Assembly: GCF_014650175.1 (NCBI RefSeq)
Contig: NZ_BMUL01000005.1
Span: 1-64,000 of the forward strand
Length of the DNA: 64,000 nt
Direction of reading: 5' to 3'
From: Streptomyces termitum
GTDB taxonomy: Bacteria; Actinomycetota; Actinomycetes; Streptomycetales; Streptomycetaceae
Shown: in pieces, positions 27,191-35,206 of the stretch
Layout of the letters: each line of letters begins with the position of its first letter
Numbering within the stretch: position 1 is the stretch's first letter
The notes under the pieces: model-generated
Database searches by the model: none
What the model was told of the DNA's origin: nothing
What the model saw: only the letters and a program-made list of their open reading frames with translations
Translations under genes and position numbers: made by a program

Positions 27191-28366
27191 ATGTCCCAGC
27201 ACGCCCCCGGAACGCCCCGCCCGCCGCGCCGCCGCGCACTGGGCCGGGGCGGCGCCCTCCCGGCCCCCGGACCCGCGGAGCCCCCGGCACCCGCGCCGGA
27301 GCCCGCACCGGGCCCGACGGCTTCCGGGGGAGCGCCGGAGCCGGTCCGGGCCCCGGCGGACGCCCCCGGAGCCGTACGGGAGCCTTCCCCGGGTCCGCCG
27401 GGCGCCTCCGGAGCCGTACGGGAGCCCCTCCGGGCCCCGGAGGGCGCTCCGGAGCCGACGCCGGCCCCGGCGGCCGGGTCTTCGGCGGTCCCCGGGAGCG
27501 CCCCCGAGTCCGTGACCGGGTCCCCGGAGGCCCCCGGGGCCGCCGCCGAGCCCGCGACCGGGCTTCCGGAGAATCCTGGGGGCGGGCGGTTCACCGTGCG
27601 GCTGGTGAACTTCGAGGGGCCCTTCGATCTGCTGCTCCAGCTGATCGCCAAGCACAAGATGGACGTCACCGAGGTCGCGCTCTCGCGGGTGACCGACGAG
27701 TTCCTGGCCCACACCCGGGCGCTCGGCCCGGACGGGGACCTCGACCGGACCACCGAGTTCCTGGTCGTCGCCGCCACCCTGCTCGACCTCAAGGCCGCCC
27801 GGCTGCTGCCCGTCGCCGAGGTCGAGGACGAAGCCGACCTCGCCCTCCTGGAGGCCCGCGACCTGCTGTTCGCCCGGCTCCTCCAGTACCGCGCGTACAA
27901 GCGGATCGCGGAGATCTTCGCCGACCGGTGGGAGACCGAGGGCCGCCGTCACCCCCGGACCGTCGGCCTGGAGCCGCACCACGCCGCGCTGCTGCCCGAG
28001 GTGGTGCTCTCCATCGGCCCCGAGGGCTTCGCGCGGCTCGCCGCCGACGCGCTGCGGCCGAAGGCCGAGCCCCAGGTGTACGTGGACCACATCCACGCCC
28101 CGCTGGTCAGCGTCCGCGAGCAGGCCGCCCTGGTCGCCGCGCTGCTGCGCGAGCGCGGCACCGCCGACTTCCGGGAGCTGGTCGAGGACGCCGGTGACAC
28201 CCTCACCGTCGTCGCCCGCTTCCTCGCCCTCCTGGAGCTGTACCGGGAGAAGGCCGTCGCCCTCGACCAGGAGGACCCGCTCGGCAGCCTCACCGTCTCC
28301 TGGACCGGAGGGGACGGCGTGACCCGCGTCACCGAGGAATTCGACCAGGAGGACCCGCCGGCATGA
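27191..28366 (+). CDS. scpA: Segregation and condensation protein A (ScpA kleisin)
   Basis: 391 aa. The kleisin begins near residue 133 (FTVRLVNFEGPFDLLLQLIAKHKMDVTEV, the SMC neck-binding helices) and ends with the winged helix VVARFLALLELYREKAVALDQ. The first 130 residues are an unusual Pro/Ala/Gly-rich extension with repeats of GAPEP and GAVREP type. ScpA bridges SMC and ScpB in the condensin complex. ATGA overlap with scpB. A TAGCCT hexamer in the 48-nt gap after the preceding gene could be an internal -10. Confidence 0.95.
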   Translation: MSQHAPGTPRPPRRRALGRGGALPAPGPAEPPAPAPEPAPGPTASGGAPEPVRAPADAPGAVREPSPGPPGASGAVREPLRAPEGAPEPTPAPAAGSSAVPGSAPESVTGSPEAPGAAAEPATGLPENPGGGRFTVRLVNFEGPFDLLLQLIAKHKMDVTEVALSRVTDEFLAHTRALGPDGDLDRTTEFLVVAATLLDLKAARLLPVAEVEDEADLALLEARDLLFARLLQYRAYKRIAEIFADRWETEGRRHPRTVGLEPHHAALLPEVVLSIGPEGFARLAADALRPKAEPQVYVDHIHAPLVSVREQAALVAALLRERGTADFRELVEDAGDTLTVVARFLALLELYREKAVALDQEDPLGSLTVSWTGGDGVTRVTEEFDQEDPPA

Positions 28367-28977
28367 GCGACCCCGCACCCGCCCTCAAGCCCGCCCTCGA
28401 AGCCGTCCTCATGGTCGCCGACGAACCCGCCGCCGAGGCCCACCTCGCCCAGGTCCTCGGCCGCGCCCCGCGCGAGGTCGCCGACGCCCTGCGCGAGCTG
28501 GCCGACGAGTACACCGCCGAGGGGCGCGGCTTCGAGCTGCGCCGGGTCGCCGGGGGCTGGCGCTACTACACCCGCCCCGAGCAGGCCGCGGCCGTCGAGG
28601 CATTCGTCCTGGACGGCCGGCAGGCCCGGCTGACCCGGGCCGCCCTGGAGACCCTCGCGGTGGTCGCGTACCGCCAGCCGGTCAGCCGCTCCCGGGTCTC
28701 CGCCGTCCGCGGGGTCAACTGCGACGGGGTCATGCGGACCCTCCTCCAGCGGGGGCTGGTGGAGGAGGGGGGCGCGGAACCCGAAACAGGTGCGATCCTG
28801 TACAGGACGACGAACCACTTCCTGGAGCGGATGGGCCTGCGCGGCCTGGACGAACTCCCCGAGCTCGCGCCCTTCCTCCCCGAGGCGGACGCGGTCGAGC
28901 CGGACTCGCTGGAAGGGGCTTTGTCGTTCGAGCCCGACAGGGACGAACCAGTGGACGACGAGACGACGGAAGTCTGA
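28363..28977 (+). CDS. scpB: Segregation and condensation protein B (ScpB)
   Basis: 204 aa. Two winged-helix units: LKPALEAVLMVADEPAAEAHLAQVL and LTRAALETLAVVAYRQPVSRSRVSAVRGVNCDGVMRTLLQRGL, the typical ScpB signature, then an acidic tail. Binds the central part of ScpA as dimer. Start overlaps the scpA stop (ATGA); its own stop overlaps the next start (TGATG), so the three products are translated in coupled fashion. Confidence 0.96.
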   Translation: MSDPAPALKPALEAVLMVADEPAAEAHLAQVLGRAPREVADALRELADEYTAEGRGFELRRVAGGWRYYTRPEQAAAVEAFVLDGRQARLTRAALETLAVVAYRQPVSRSRVSAVRGVNCDGVMRTLLQRGLVEEGGAEPETGAILYRTTNHFLERMGLRGLDELPELAPFLPEADAVEPDSLEGALSFEPDRDEPVDDETTEV

Positions 28978-30107
28978 TGCGAAGCAGCAGCGGCAGGAAC
29001 AGCGGAAACAACGGCGGGAGCCGTGGTGCCAAGAGCGGCGGCCGCGGCAACAACTACCGGGGCGCGGGCAACGGCCGCGACGAGCGGGGCCAGAGCGCCG
29101 GCCGCCCGCGCAAGACCCGCCCCGAGGAGCGCAGCTACGACGTGAGCATGCCCTCCGAGGGCGGCCGGGGCGGCTCCGGCGACCCCCGCAAGGGCCGGGG
29201 CGACGCGGCCCGCGGCGGCGCCAAGGGCGGCCCCCGCCAGTCGCCGAAGCAGCAGCCGCAGCGCGGCGGCCGCACGGCCCCGGCGCGCTCCCGCGAGTAC
29301 GACGCCCGCACCGAGGAGCGCAACCGCGAGCGGTACGCGAACAAGCCCGAGATCAAGACCCCGAAGACCTTCCCCGGCGCCGAGCAGGAGGGCGAGCGGC
29401 TCCAGAAGGTCCTGGCCCGCGCCGGCTACGGCTCCCGCCGCGCCTGCGAGGAGCTGGTCGAGCAGGCCCGCGTCGAGGTCAACGGCGAGATCGTCCTGGA
29501 GCAGGGCCTGCGGGTGCACCCGGAGAAGGACGAGATCCGCGTCGACGGCCTGACCGTCGCCACGCAGTCGTACCAGTTCTTCGCGCTGAACAAGCCGGCC
29601 GGCGTCGTCTCCACCATGGAGGACCCGGACGGCCGCCAGTGCCTGGGCGACTACGTCACCAACCGCGAGACCCGCCTCTTCCACGTCGGCCGGCTCGACA
29701 CCGAGACCGAGGGCATCATCCTGCTCACCAACCACGGCGAGCTGGCCCACCGCCTCACCCACCCCAAGTACGGGGTGAAGAAGACCTACCTGGCGGCCAT
29801 CGTCGGCCCGCTGCCCCGCGAGGTCGGCAAGCGGCTCAAGGAGGGCGTCCAGCTGGAGGACGGCTACGCCCGCGCCGACCACTTCCGGGTGGTCGAGCAG
29901 ACCGGCAAGAACTACCTCGTCGAGGTCGTGCTCCACGAGGGCCGCAAGCACATCGTGCGCCGGATGCTCGCCGAGGCGGGCTTCCCGGTGGAGAAGCTGG
30001 TCCGCACCGCCTTCGGCCCGATCACCCTGGGCGACCAGAAGTCGGGCTGGCTGCGCCGCCTGTCCAACACCGAGGTCGGCATGCTGATGAAGGAAGTCGG
30101 CCTGTAG
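28977..30107 (+). CDS. rRNA pseudouridine synthase, RluB/RsuA family
   Basis: 376 aa. Residues 1 to about 130 are a basic, Gly/Arg/Asn-rich disordered tail (SGNNGGSRGAKSGGRGNNYR). Then S4 domain (LQKVLARAGYGSRRACEELVEQARVEVNGEIV) and the RsuA/RluB catalytic domain with GRLDTETEGIILLTNHGELA (catalytic Asp in GRLD), KTYLAAIVG, and VLHEGRKHIVRRMLAEAGFPVEKLVRTAFGP. Isomerises uridine in 23S rRNA. Overlaps scpB; this scpAB-rluB order is widely conserved. Confidence 0.95.
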   Translation: MRSSSGRNSGNNGGSRGAKSGGRGNNYRGAGNGRDERGQSAGRPRKTRPEERSYDVSMPSEGGRGGSGDPRKGRGDAARGGAKGGPRQSPKQQPQRGGRTAPARSREYDARTEERNRERYANKPEIKTPKTFPGAEQEGERLQKVLARAGYGSRRACEELVEQARVEVNGEIVLEQGLRVHPEKDEIRVDGLTVATQSYQFFALNKPAGVVSTMEDPDGRQCLGDYVTNRETRLFHVGRLDTETEGIILLTNHGELAHRLTHPKYGVKKTYLAAIVGPLPREVGKRLKEGVQLEDGYARADHFRVVEQTGKNYLVEVVLHEGRKHIVRRMLAEAGFPVEKLVRTAFGPITLGDQKSGWLRRLSNTEVGMLMKEVGL

Positions 30108-30122
30108 GACGCACCCACGGCA

Positions 30123-30165
30123 GGAGGCCCGTGCCCCGCGCGCACCGCGCGGGGCACGGGCCTCC
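30123..30165 (+). terminator. Terminator of the parA-scpAB-rluB operon
   Basis: Perfect 20-bp inverted repeat (30123-30142 with 30146-30165) with CAC loop, starting 16 nt after the pseudouridine synthase stop. No U-tract. Confidence 0.9.
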
Positions 30166-30179
30166 CGTCGTTCCCGGCC

Positions 30180-30219
30180 TTGTGCGCGGCCCCTCCCACC
30201 TTTTATAGTCATACTGACT
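30180..30219 (+). promoter_or_regulatory. Promoter with overlapping palindromic operator, candidate NrtR-like site
   Basis: TATAGT (30204-30209) is a near-consensus -10 hexamer with TTGTGC (30180-30185) 18 nt upstream as -35. The palindrome AGTCA-TAC-TGACT (30207-30219) overlaps the -10. The downstream gene encodes a Nudix-wHTH regulator, and NrtR-family proteins often control their own or adjacent genes, so autoregulation through this palindrome is inferred. Confidence 0.6.
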
Positions 30220-30375
30220 CTTAAAGGGGTCGGGCCGCACACCGGGCCGGGCCCCTCTCGGACCGTCCCGCCCGCGCGCGGCGGCGGGCCCGGACCCACG
30301 GGGGTGGACCGGACCCGCCGCGGCGCGCGGCGCACCCGGCGGAGCGCCCGCCCGCCGACCCGCACCGGAGCCCCG

Positions 30376-31113
30376 ATGACCACCCCGCCCCGCCCCGAGG
30401 GATACGACCCCCGGGCCTTCGAGCCCTTCGCCGTCACCGTCGACCTCGCCGTCCTCACCGTCCGCGCGGGCCGCCTCCACGCCCTCCTCGTCCGGCGCGG
30501 CCAGGAGCCGTACGCCGGTGCCTGGGCGCTCCCCGGCGGCTTCGTCCTGCCCCACGAGTCCGCCGGTACCGCAGCCCGCCGCGAACTCGCCGAGGAGACC
30601 GGCCTCTCCGGCACCACCGTCGCCGGACTCCACCTCGAACAGCTCCACACCTACACCGAGCCCGGCCGCGACCCCCGCATGCGGGTCGTCTCCGTCGCCT
30701 ACACCGCGCTCCTGCCCGACCCGCCCGAACCGCGCGGCGGCGGCGACGCGGCCGAGGCCCGCTGGCTCCCGCACGACGAGGTCCCGGCCCTCGCCTTCGA
30801 CCACGACCGGATCCTCGCCGACGCCCGCGCCCACGTCGGCGCCCGGCTGGAGCACACCTGCCTCGCCACCGCCTTCTGCCCGCCCGAGTTCACCCTCGGC
30901 GAGCTGCGGCAGGTGTACGAGACGGTCTGGGGCGTCACCCTCGACCGCCCCAACTTCCGGCGCAAGGTCCTCACCACCCCCGGCTTCGTCGAACCGGTGG
31001 AGGGCCCGCCGCGCCGCACCGGCGCCCGGGGCAAACCGGCCGCGCTCTACCGGGCGGGCCGCGCCACCGCCCTCCACCCGCCCCTGCTCCGACCGGAAGG
31101 ACGCTCCGCATGA
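30376..31113 (+). CDS. NrtR-like Nudix-domain transcriptional regulator
   Basis: 245 aa from ATG 30376 (GGAG at 30367-30370). Residues about 15-150 are a Nudix domain with an intact box GGFVLPHESAGTAARRELAEETGL; residues about 155-225 form a winged helix-turn-helix (EFTLGELRQVYETVWGVTLDRPNFRRKVL) typical of NrtR regulators, which sense ADP-ribose or related NAD metabolites. The intact Nudix box means catalysis is possible. It overlaps the ADP-ribosylglycohydrolase gene by ATGA, so regulator and enzyme are coupled. A Nudix hydrolase without regulatory function is the alternative. Confidence 0.88.
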   Translation: MTTPPRPEGYDPRAFEPFAVTVDLAVLTVRAGRLHALLVRRGQEPYAGAWALPGGFVLPHESAGTAARRELAEETGLSGTTVAGLHLEQLHTYTEPGRDPRMRVVSVAYTALLPDPPEPRGGGDAAEARWLPHDEVPALAFDHDRILADARAHVGARLEHTCLATAFCPPEFTLGELRQVYETVWGVTLDRPNFRRKVLTTPGFVEPVEGPPRRTGARGKPAALYRAGRATALHPPLLRPEGRSA

Positions 31114-32120
31114 CCAGCCCGACGAAGAAGGCCGCGACCGGGACGCTGATGGGCCTGGCCCTGGGGGATGCCCTGGGCCGCCTCACCGAGTTCTCCGACG
31201 TCTCCACGATCACCCGCTGGTACGGGCCCTGGCGCGAGCTCGCGCTGCCCGAGGACGCCAAGATCACGGACGACACCCAGATGACCCTCGCCGTGGCCCG
31301 GGCGCTGCGCGCCTGCCAGGAGCACGGGACCGTCGCTCCCGAGCGGTTCGCCGACGAACTGCGGAAGGAGTTCGTCGACTGGTACCGCTCGCCCGAGAAC
31401 AACAGGGCCCCCGGCCGCACCTGCCTCACGGCGTGCGGGCTCCTCATGACCGACCGGCCCTGGCAGGACGCCAGCCAGATCGACTCCAAGGGCTGCGGGG
31501 CCAACATGCGGGTCGCTCCCCTCGGACTGCTCCCCGCGTACGGGGACGCCGCCGCCGGCGCCGCCCAGCTCCAGGCCGCGCTGACCCACGGCCACCCCAC
31601 CGGGCTCGCCGCCTCGGATCTCACCGCCCGTGCCGTCCGGCTGCTCGCCCACGGCACCGGGCCCGACGCGCTGGTCGGGGAGCTGCGCGCGTACGCCCGC
31701 GAGAACCGCGACCGCTACCACGACGCCTGGCTCGGCGACCTGTGGACCCGCTCCCAGGACCCCGACGCCCTCCACTTCGTCCGGCGCGGCTGGGACGAGT
31801 GCCTGGCGGTCCTGGACCGGCTCGACACCGCCCGCCGGACCGCCGACCCGGAGGCCGACCCCTGTACGTACACGGGCGACGGCTGGATCGCGGAGGAGGC
31901 CCTCGCCACCGGCCTGCTCTGCTTCCTCCTCTTCCCCGGCGAGCCGCTGACCGCGCTGCGCCGGGCCGCCTGCACCCGGGGCGACTCCGACTCGATCGCC
32001 GCCCTCGCCGGCGCCTTCGCCGGGGCCCACCTGGGCGCGGACGCCTGGCCCGCCGCCTGGACCGACCGGATCGAGCACCGGGACGAGCTCCTCGCCCTCG
32101 GGGCCCTCTGGGACGCGTGA
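31110..32120 (+). CDS. ADP-ribosylglycohydrolase (DraG/ARH family)
   Basis: 336 aa. ARH fold: LMGLALGDALGRLTEFSD, the magnesium ligands TDDTQMT (residues 53-59), GCGANMRVAPLGLLP, and the second metal site RGDSDSIAALAGAFAGAHLG. Removes ADP-ribose from protein or nucleic-acid acceptors or cleaves related glycosidic bonds. It is coupled to the NrtR-like gene, whose ligand could be the ADP-ribose it releases. Followed 25 nt later by a nucleotidyltransferase. Confidence 0.92.
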   Translation: MTSPTKKAATGTLMGLALGDALGRLTEFSDVSTITRWYGPWRELALPEDAKITDDTQMTLAVARALRACQEHGTVAPERFADELRKEFVDWYRSPENNRAPGRTCLTACGLLMTDRPWQDASQIDSKGCGANMRVAPLGLLPAYGDAAAGAAQLQAALTHGHPTGLAASDLTARAVRLLAHGTGPDALVGELRAYARENRDRYHDAWLGDLWTRSQDPDALHFVRRGWDECLAVLDRLDTARRTADPEADPCTYTGDGWIAEEALATGLLCFLLFPGEPLTALRRAACTRGDSDSIAALAGAFAGAHLGADAWPAAWTDRIEHRDELLALGALWDA

Positions 32121-32145
32121 GCGGATTCTGGAAGGCTGGCGGCCC

Positions 32146-32916
32146 ATGACGCAGACCCTCACGGCCCACGAGGCCGTCCTCGACTCCGTCGTCGCCGAGG
32201 AGCCCCACCCGCTCCTCTTCGCGACGGTCTCCGGAGCCCACCTGTACGGCTTCCCGTCCCGCGACTCCGACGTCGACCTGCGCGGCGTCCACCTGCTGCC
32301 CGCGCGGGCGCTGCTCGGACTGGACGAACCGGAGGAGACCCGGGACCGCACCTGGCACCGCGACGGCGTGGAACTGGACCTCGTCACCCACGACCTGCGG
32401 AAGTTCGCCCGCCTGATGCTGCGCCGCAACGGCTACGTCCTGGAGCAGCTCACCTCGCCGCTCGTCGTGCGCACCACTCCGCTCCACGCCGAGCTGACCG
32501 CCCTGGTGCCCCGGGTCCTCACCCGCCACCACGCCCACCACTACCGGGGCTTCGCCGCCACCCAGTGGCGCCTCTTCGAGCGGAGCGGCGAGCTCAAGCC
32601 GCTGCTCTACACCTACCGGGCGCTGCTCACCGGCATCCACCTCATGCGCTCCGGGGAGATACAGGCCCATCTGCCGACCCTCGCCGCCGCCCTCCCGGAG
32701 GCCCCGGCCCGGATACCCGACCTGATCGCGGCGAAGGCCGCCGCCGAGCACGGCGCCGCCGCCGTCCGCCCGGAGGAGGTGCGGGACGAGGTGGAGGCCC
32801 TGCACGGGCTGCTCGACGCGGCCCGGGACGGCTCAAAGCTCCCGGATGAGCCCGGCGCCCGCGACGCCCTCCACGACCTCGTCGTACGGGCCCGGCTGGA
32901 GCTCCTGGAGGGCTGA
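32146..32916 (+). CDS. Minimal nucleotidyltransferase (RlaP/MNT-like), copy 1
   Basis: 256 aa. Pol-beta-type nucleotidyltransferase: TVSGAHLYGFPSRDSDVDLRG (residues 28-47) carries the G-S/A helix and DxD metal ligands D42 and D44; VELDLVTHDLRKFARLML gives the third acidic residue; helical C-terminal domain with FERSGELKPLLYTYRALLTG. The family includes the RNA-ligase-associated RlaP proteins, whose target is unproven. Probably cotranscribed with the Nudix regulator and the glycohydrolase. The last 84 nt overlap the end of the convergent copy 2. Confidence 0.85.
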   Translation: MTQTLTAHEAVLDSVVAEEPHPLLFATVSGAHLYGFPSRDSDVDLRGVHLLPARALLGLDEPEETRDRTWHRDGVELDLVTHDLRKFARLMLRRNGYVLEQLTSPLVVRTTPLHAELTALVPRVLTRHHAHHYRGFAATQWRLFERSGELKPLLYTYRALLTGIHLMRSGEIQAHLPTLAAALPEAPARIPDLIAAKAAAEHGAAAVRPEEVRDEVEALHGLLDAARDGSKLPDEPGARDALHDLVVRARLELLEG

Positions 32917-33591
32917 GGCCCGGCGGGCGCGGACCAGGAGGTCCTGCACGCGCGCGTGGTTCGGCGCGGCCGGCAGCGGACTGGTGCCGAGGGCGGCGCC
33001 GGCCGCGTCCTGGAGGCGGTTCATCCACGCCTCCACCTCCGGCCAGCCGACCTCGCCGCGCTTCACGGCGAGCAGCCGCTCCCGGTCCGCGCCCACGTCG
33101 ATCCGCAGCTCGCCGGTGCGCAGCAGGTCCCGGCAGCTGCCCAGCAGCCGCAGCAGGTGCATGGCGTGCTTCCAGCGCGGGTGGCCGTACTGCCGGAGGT
33201 CCGCCTCCAGCTTGCGGCGCTGCCCGGCGGCGTACCGCACGAAGGTGTCGTGGGCCTGCCGGGAGAGGAAGGCGCCGCGCAGGTCGAGGAGCTCGCGGCC
33301 CCACGCGGTGACGTGGGTGACGAGGGGGGAGTGGAGGCACTCCAGGACGTTGGGGTTGTTGCGCAGGGCCAGTGCGCAGAAGCGCTCCAGCTCCCAGCTG
33401 AACTGCTCCGGGGCCGGGCCCTCCACGTGCGTCGGGGGCTTCTCGAAGCGCCAGAACAGCGGTGTCGGGGCGAGGTAGACGCCCCGGGTGTCGGTGTCGC
33501 TGTCCTCGGTGGCCAGGCCGAAGGCGCGCGAGCCCATCACGCAGGCGTAGACGGTGTGCTCGCGCACCAGCGCTTCGGGTGAGGTGTCCAT
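32833..33591 (-). CDS. Minimal nucleotidyltransferase (RlaP/MNT-like), copy 2
   Basis: 252 aa. Same architecture as copy 1: CVMGSRAFGLATEDSDTDTRG (residues 18-37; D32, D34), SWELERFCALALRNNPNVLECLHSPL and the C-terminal helical part with HPRWKHAMHLLRLLGSCRDLLRTGELRI. The two copies are diverged paralogues facing each other. A TAGCCT hexamer (minus strand, 33599-33604) 7 nt upstream of the ATG suggests a leaderless transcript; it coincides with the stop codon of the Rieske gene. Confidence 0.85.
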   Translation of the reverse strand: MDTSPEALVREHTVYACVMGSRAFGLATEDSDTDTRGVYLAPTPLFWRFEKPPTHVEGPAPEQFSWELERFCALALRNNPNVLECLHSPLVTHVTAWGRELLDLRGAFLSRQAHDTFVRYAAGQRRKLEADLRQYGHPRWKHAMHLLRLLGSCRDLLRTGELRIDVGADRERLLAVKRGEVGWPEVEAWMNRLQDAAGAALGTSPLPAAPNHARVQDLLVRARRASALQELQPGPYDEVVEGVAGAGLIREL

Positions 33592-33601
33592 GCCGGTCAG
33601 G

Positions 33602-34018
33602 CTACGTGAGGGTGATCTTCCCGCCGGAGACGGTGATCGGCTCGGCGGGCAGCGGGCGGGGCGCCGGTCCGGCCTGCACCGAGCCGTCGGCGATGCTGTA
33701 CCGCGACCCGTGGCAGGGGCAGTCGATCGTGCCGTCCGCGACCTTGTCCACCGTGCAGCCCTGGTGGGTGCAGATCGCCGAGAACGCCTTGAACTCGCCC
33801 GCCTTCGGCTGGGTCACCACCACCTTGCGGTCCGCGAAGACGGTGCCGCCGCCCACCGGGATGTCCGAGGTGGCGGCCAGCGGGGCGCCGCCGCTGCCCG
33901 CCGGGGCGCTCGGCTCCGTACCGCCGCCCCCGTCCGAGCCGCAGGCGGTGGCCGTGGCCGCCGTCAGGGCCGTCGCGGCGAGGAGGACGGTCCTGCGGGG
34001 TGTCGTCCGTGAAGTCAT
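33602..34018 (-). CDS. Rieske [2Fe-2S] lipoprotein
   Basis: 138 aa from ATG 34018. N-terminus MTSRTTPRRTVLLAATALTAATATAC has twin arginines and a lipobox-like TATAC (C26), so export by Tat and lipidation are likely. Rieske domain: CTHQGC and CPCHGSRYS provide two Cys and two His ligands plus the two extra Cys of the bc1-type disulfide. Single-domain secreted Rieske proteins of this type are common in Streptomyces; the redox partner is unknown. Confidence 0.92.
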   Translation of the reverse strand: MTSRTTPRRTVLLAATALTAATATACGSDGGGGTEPSAPAGSGGAPLAATSDIPVGGGTVFADRKVVVTQPKAGEFKAFSAICTHQGCTVDKVADGTIDCPCHGSRYSIADGSVQAGPAPRPLPAEPITVSGGKITLT

Positions 34019-34073
34019 GCGGCCCAGCTTCGCCGGGACCGCGCCGCCGCCCCCGCAACACGCCGGGACCCGT

Positions 34074-34418
34074 CTACGGGCGGGGCGCCAACTCCCCCGC
34101 ACGGCCGTCCGCGTCCCGCACCACCTCCAGGACCGCGACCACCGCCGCCCGCTCGACCGGCCCGTACACGTGCGGGAAGAGGCGGTCCCCCGCCCCCTCC
34201 AGGCGGACCTCGGCGGAGAGCCGGGACGGGTCGACGACCAGCGCCAGGAGCGGGCCGGGCACGTCCCGGTAGTGGGCGTCGGCGACGGCGAGCGCGGCCG
34301 CCTCGTCCGCCGAGCAGTGCACGAAGCCCTCGGCGGCCAGCGACGGCGGGGCGTAGGGGGCGCCGGGGTCGGCGGACCAGGGGGCCCAGTCGGCCAGGGG
34401 AACGACGTGGAACAGCAT
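34074..34418 (-). CDS. DUF952 family protein
   Basis: 114 aa. MLFHVVPLADWAP, LAAEGFVHCSADEAAALAVADAHYRDVPG and RLFPHVYGPVERAAVVAVLEV are the conserved DUF952 blocks (FVHCS being the family signature). Function unknown; the fold is related to ADP-ribosyltransferase-like small domains according to family notes I recall, not verified here. AAAGGACGG precedes the ATG. Possibly cotranscribed with the Rieske gene 55 nt downstream. Confidence 0.9.
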   Translation of the reverse strand: MLFHVVPLADWAPWSADPGAPYAPPSLAAEGFVHCSADEAAALAVADAHYRDVPGPLLALVVDPSRLSAEVRLEGAGDRLFPHVYGPVERAAVVAVLEVVRDADGRAGELAPRP

Positions 34419-34527
34419 CCGTCCTTTCTACCCGCTCGGCCGCGACCGCCCGCGCCCGCTCCGGCTGGCGGAACGCCCGGGTGTGCGTGAGATTGGGGCT
34501 GTTCCTCACCGGACGGAAGGCGGAACC

Positions 34528-34971
34528 ATGGCGGGAAACGATCTCGGCGGTCTCCTCGGCTCGCTGCTCGGCGGCGCGGGAGGCGGCGGCCAGGGCGGCG
34601 CCGGCGGCATCCTGGGCTCCCTCCTCGGCGCCCTCGCGGGAGGCGGCGGGTCGGGCGGCCAGGGCGGTGCCCCGAGCGGGCAGAACCCGCTCGGCGGGCT
34701 CCTCGACCTGCTCACCCGGTCCGGCCTCGCCGACCAGGCCCGGTCCTGGATCGGCACCGGCGACAACCAGTCCGTCGACGGCGCCCAGATCGCGCGGGCC
34801 CTGCCCGACGACACCCTCCGGCAGGTCGCCCGGGAGGCCGGCGTCAGCCCCGAGCAGGCCGCCGACCAGATCGCGCGGTCGCTGCCGCAGGCCGTCGACC
34901 GGCTGACCCCGGGCGGCTCGCTGCCCGAGGGCGGCTCCCTGGAGGACATCATCCGCGCCCAGAAGCTCTGA
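34528..34971 (+). CDS. DUF937/YidB-like glycine-rich protein
   Basis: 147 aa from ATG 34528 (GGAAGG upstream; a longer frame starts at 34483). Gly/Leu-rich N-terminal half (DLGGLLGSLLGGAGGGGQGG), then the YidB-like domain: GLLDLLTRSGLADQARSWIGTGDNQSVDGAQIARALPDDTLRQVAREAGVSPEQAADQIA. Function unknown. Confidence 0.88.
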   Translation: MAGNDLGGLLGSLLGGAGGGGQGGAGGILGSLLGALAGGGGSGGQGGAPSGQNPLGGLLDLLTRSGLADQARSWIGTGDNQSVDGAQIARALPDDTLRQVAREAGVSPEQAADQIARSLPQAVDRLTPGGSLPEGGSLEDIIRAQKL

Positions 34972-34987
34972 GGACGGCCCCGCGGAC

Positions 34988-35071
34988 CCTCCACGCGCAC
35001 GCGTGACGCGTCCCCCGCCCATCGGCCGGGCGAGGGGCCGGCCGCCCTCCACGCGCGCACGCGTGAGGCGT
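34988..35071 (+). repeat. Two copies of a CACGCGTG-containing repeat upstream of tyrA
   Basis: CCTCCACGCGCACGCGTGAC (start of copy 34988-35011) recurs as CCTCCACGCGCGCACGCGTG (start of copy 35046-35071), each ending in GCGT. Both contain the palindrome CACGCGTG. They precede a TAGGCT -10 candidate (35129-35134) and the tyrA start, so they may be paired regulator sites or simple duplication. Confidence 0.55.
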
Positions 35072-35206
35072 GTCCGTTCCGCGCGTCTCGCGGGGCGGGC
35101 ACGCGCGCGTACGGCCCGGACGGCTGACTAGGCTGGACCCTTGCCCGCCACGTACGCGCCGGGCAAGGGCCCACCCCTCCACCCGTGCCCCCAAGGACAT
35201 CGCCCC

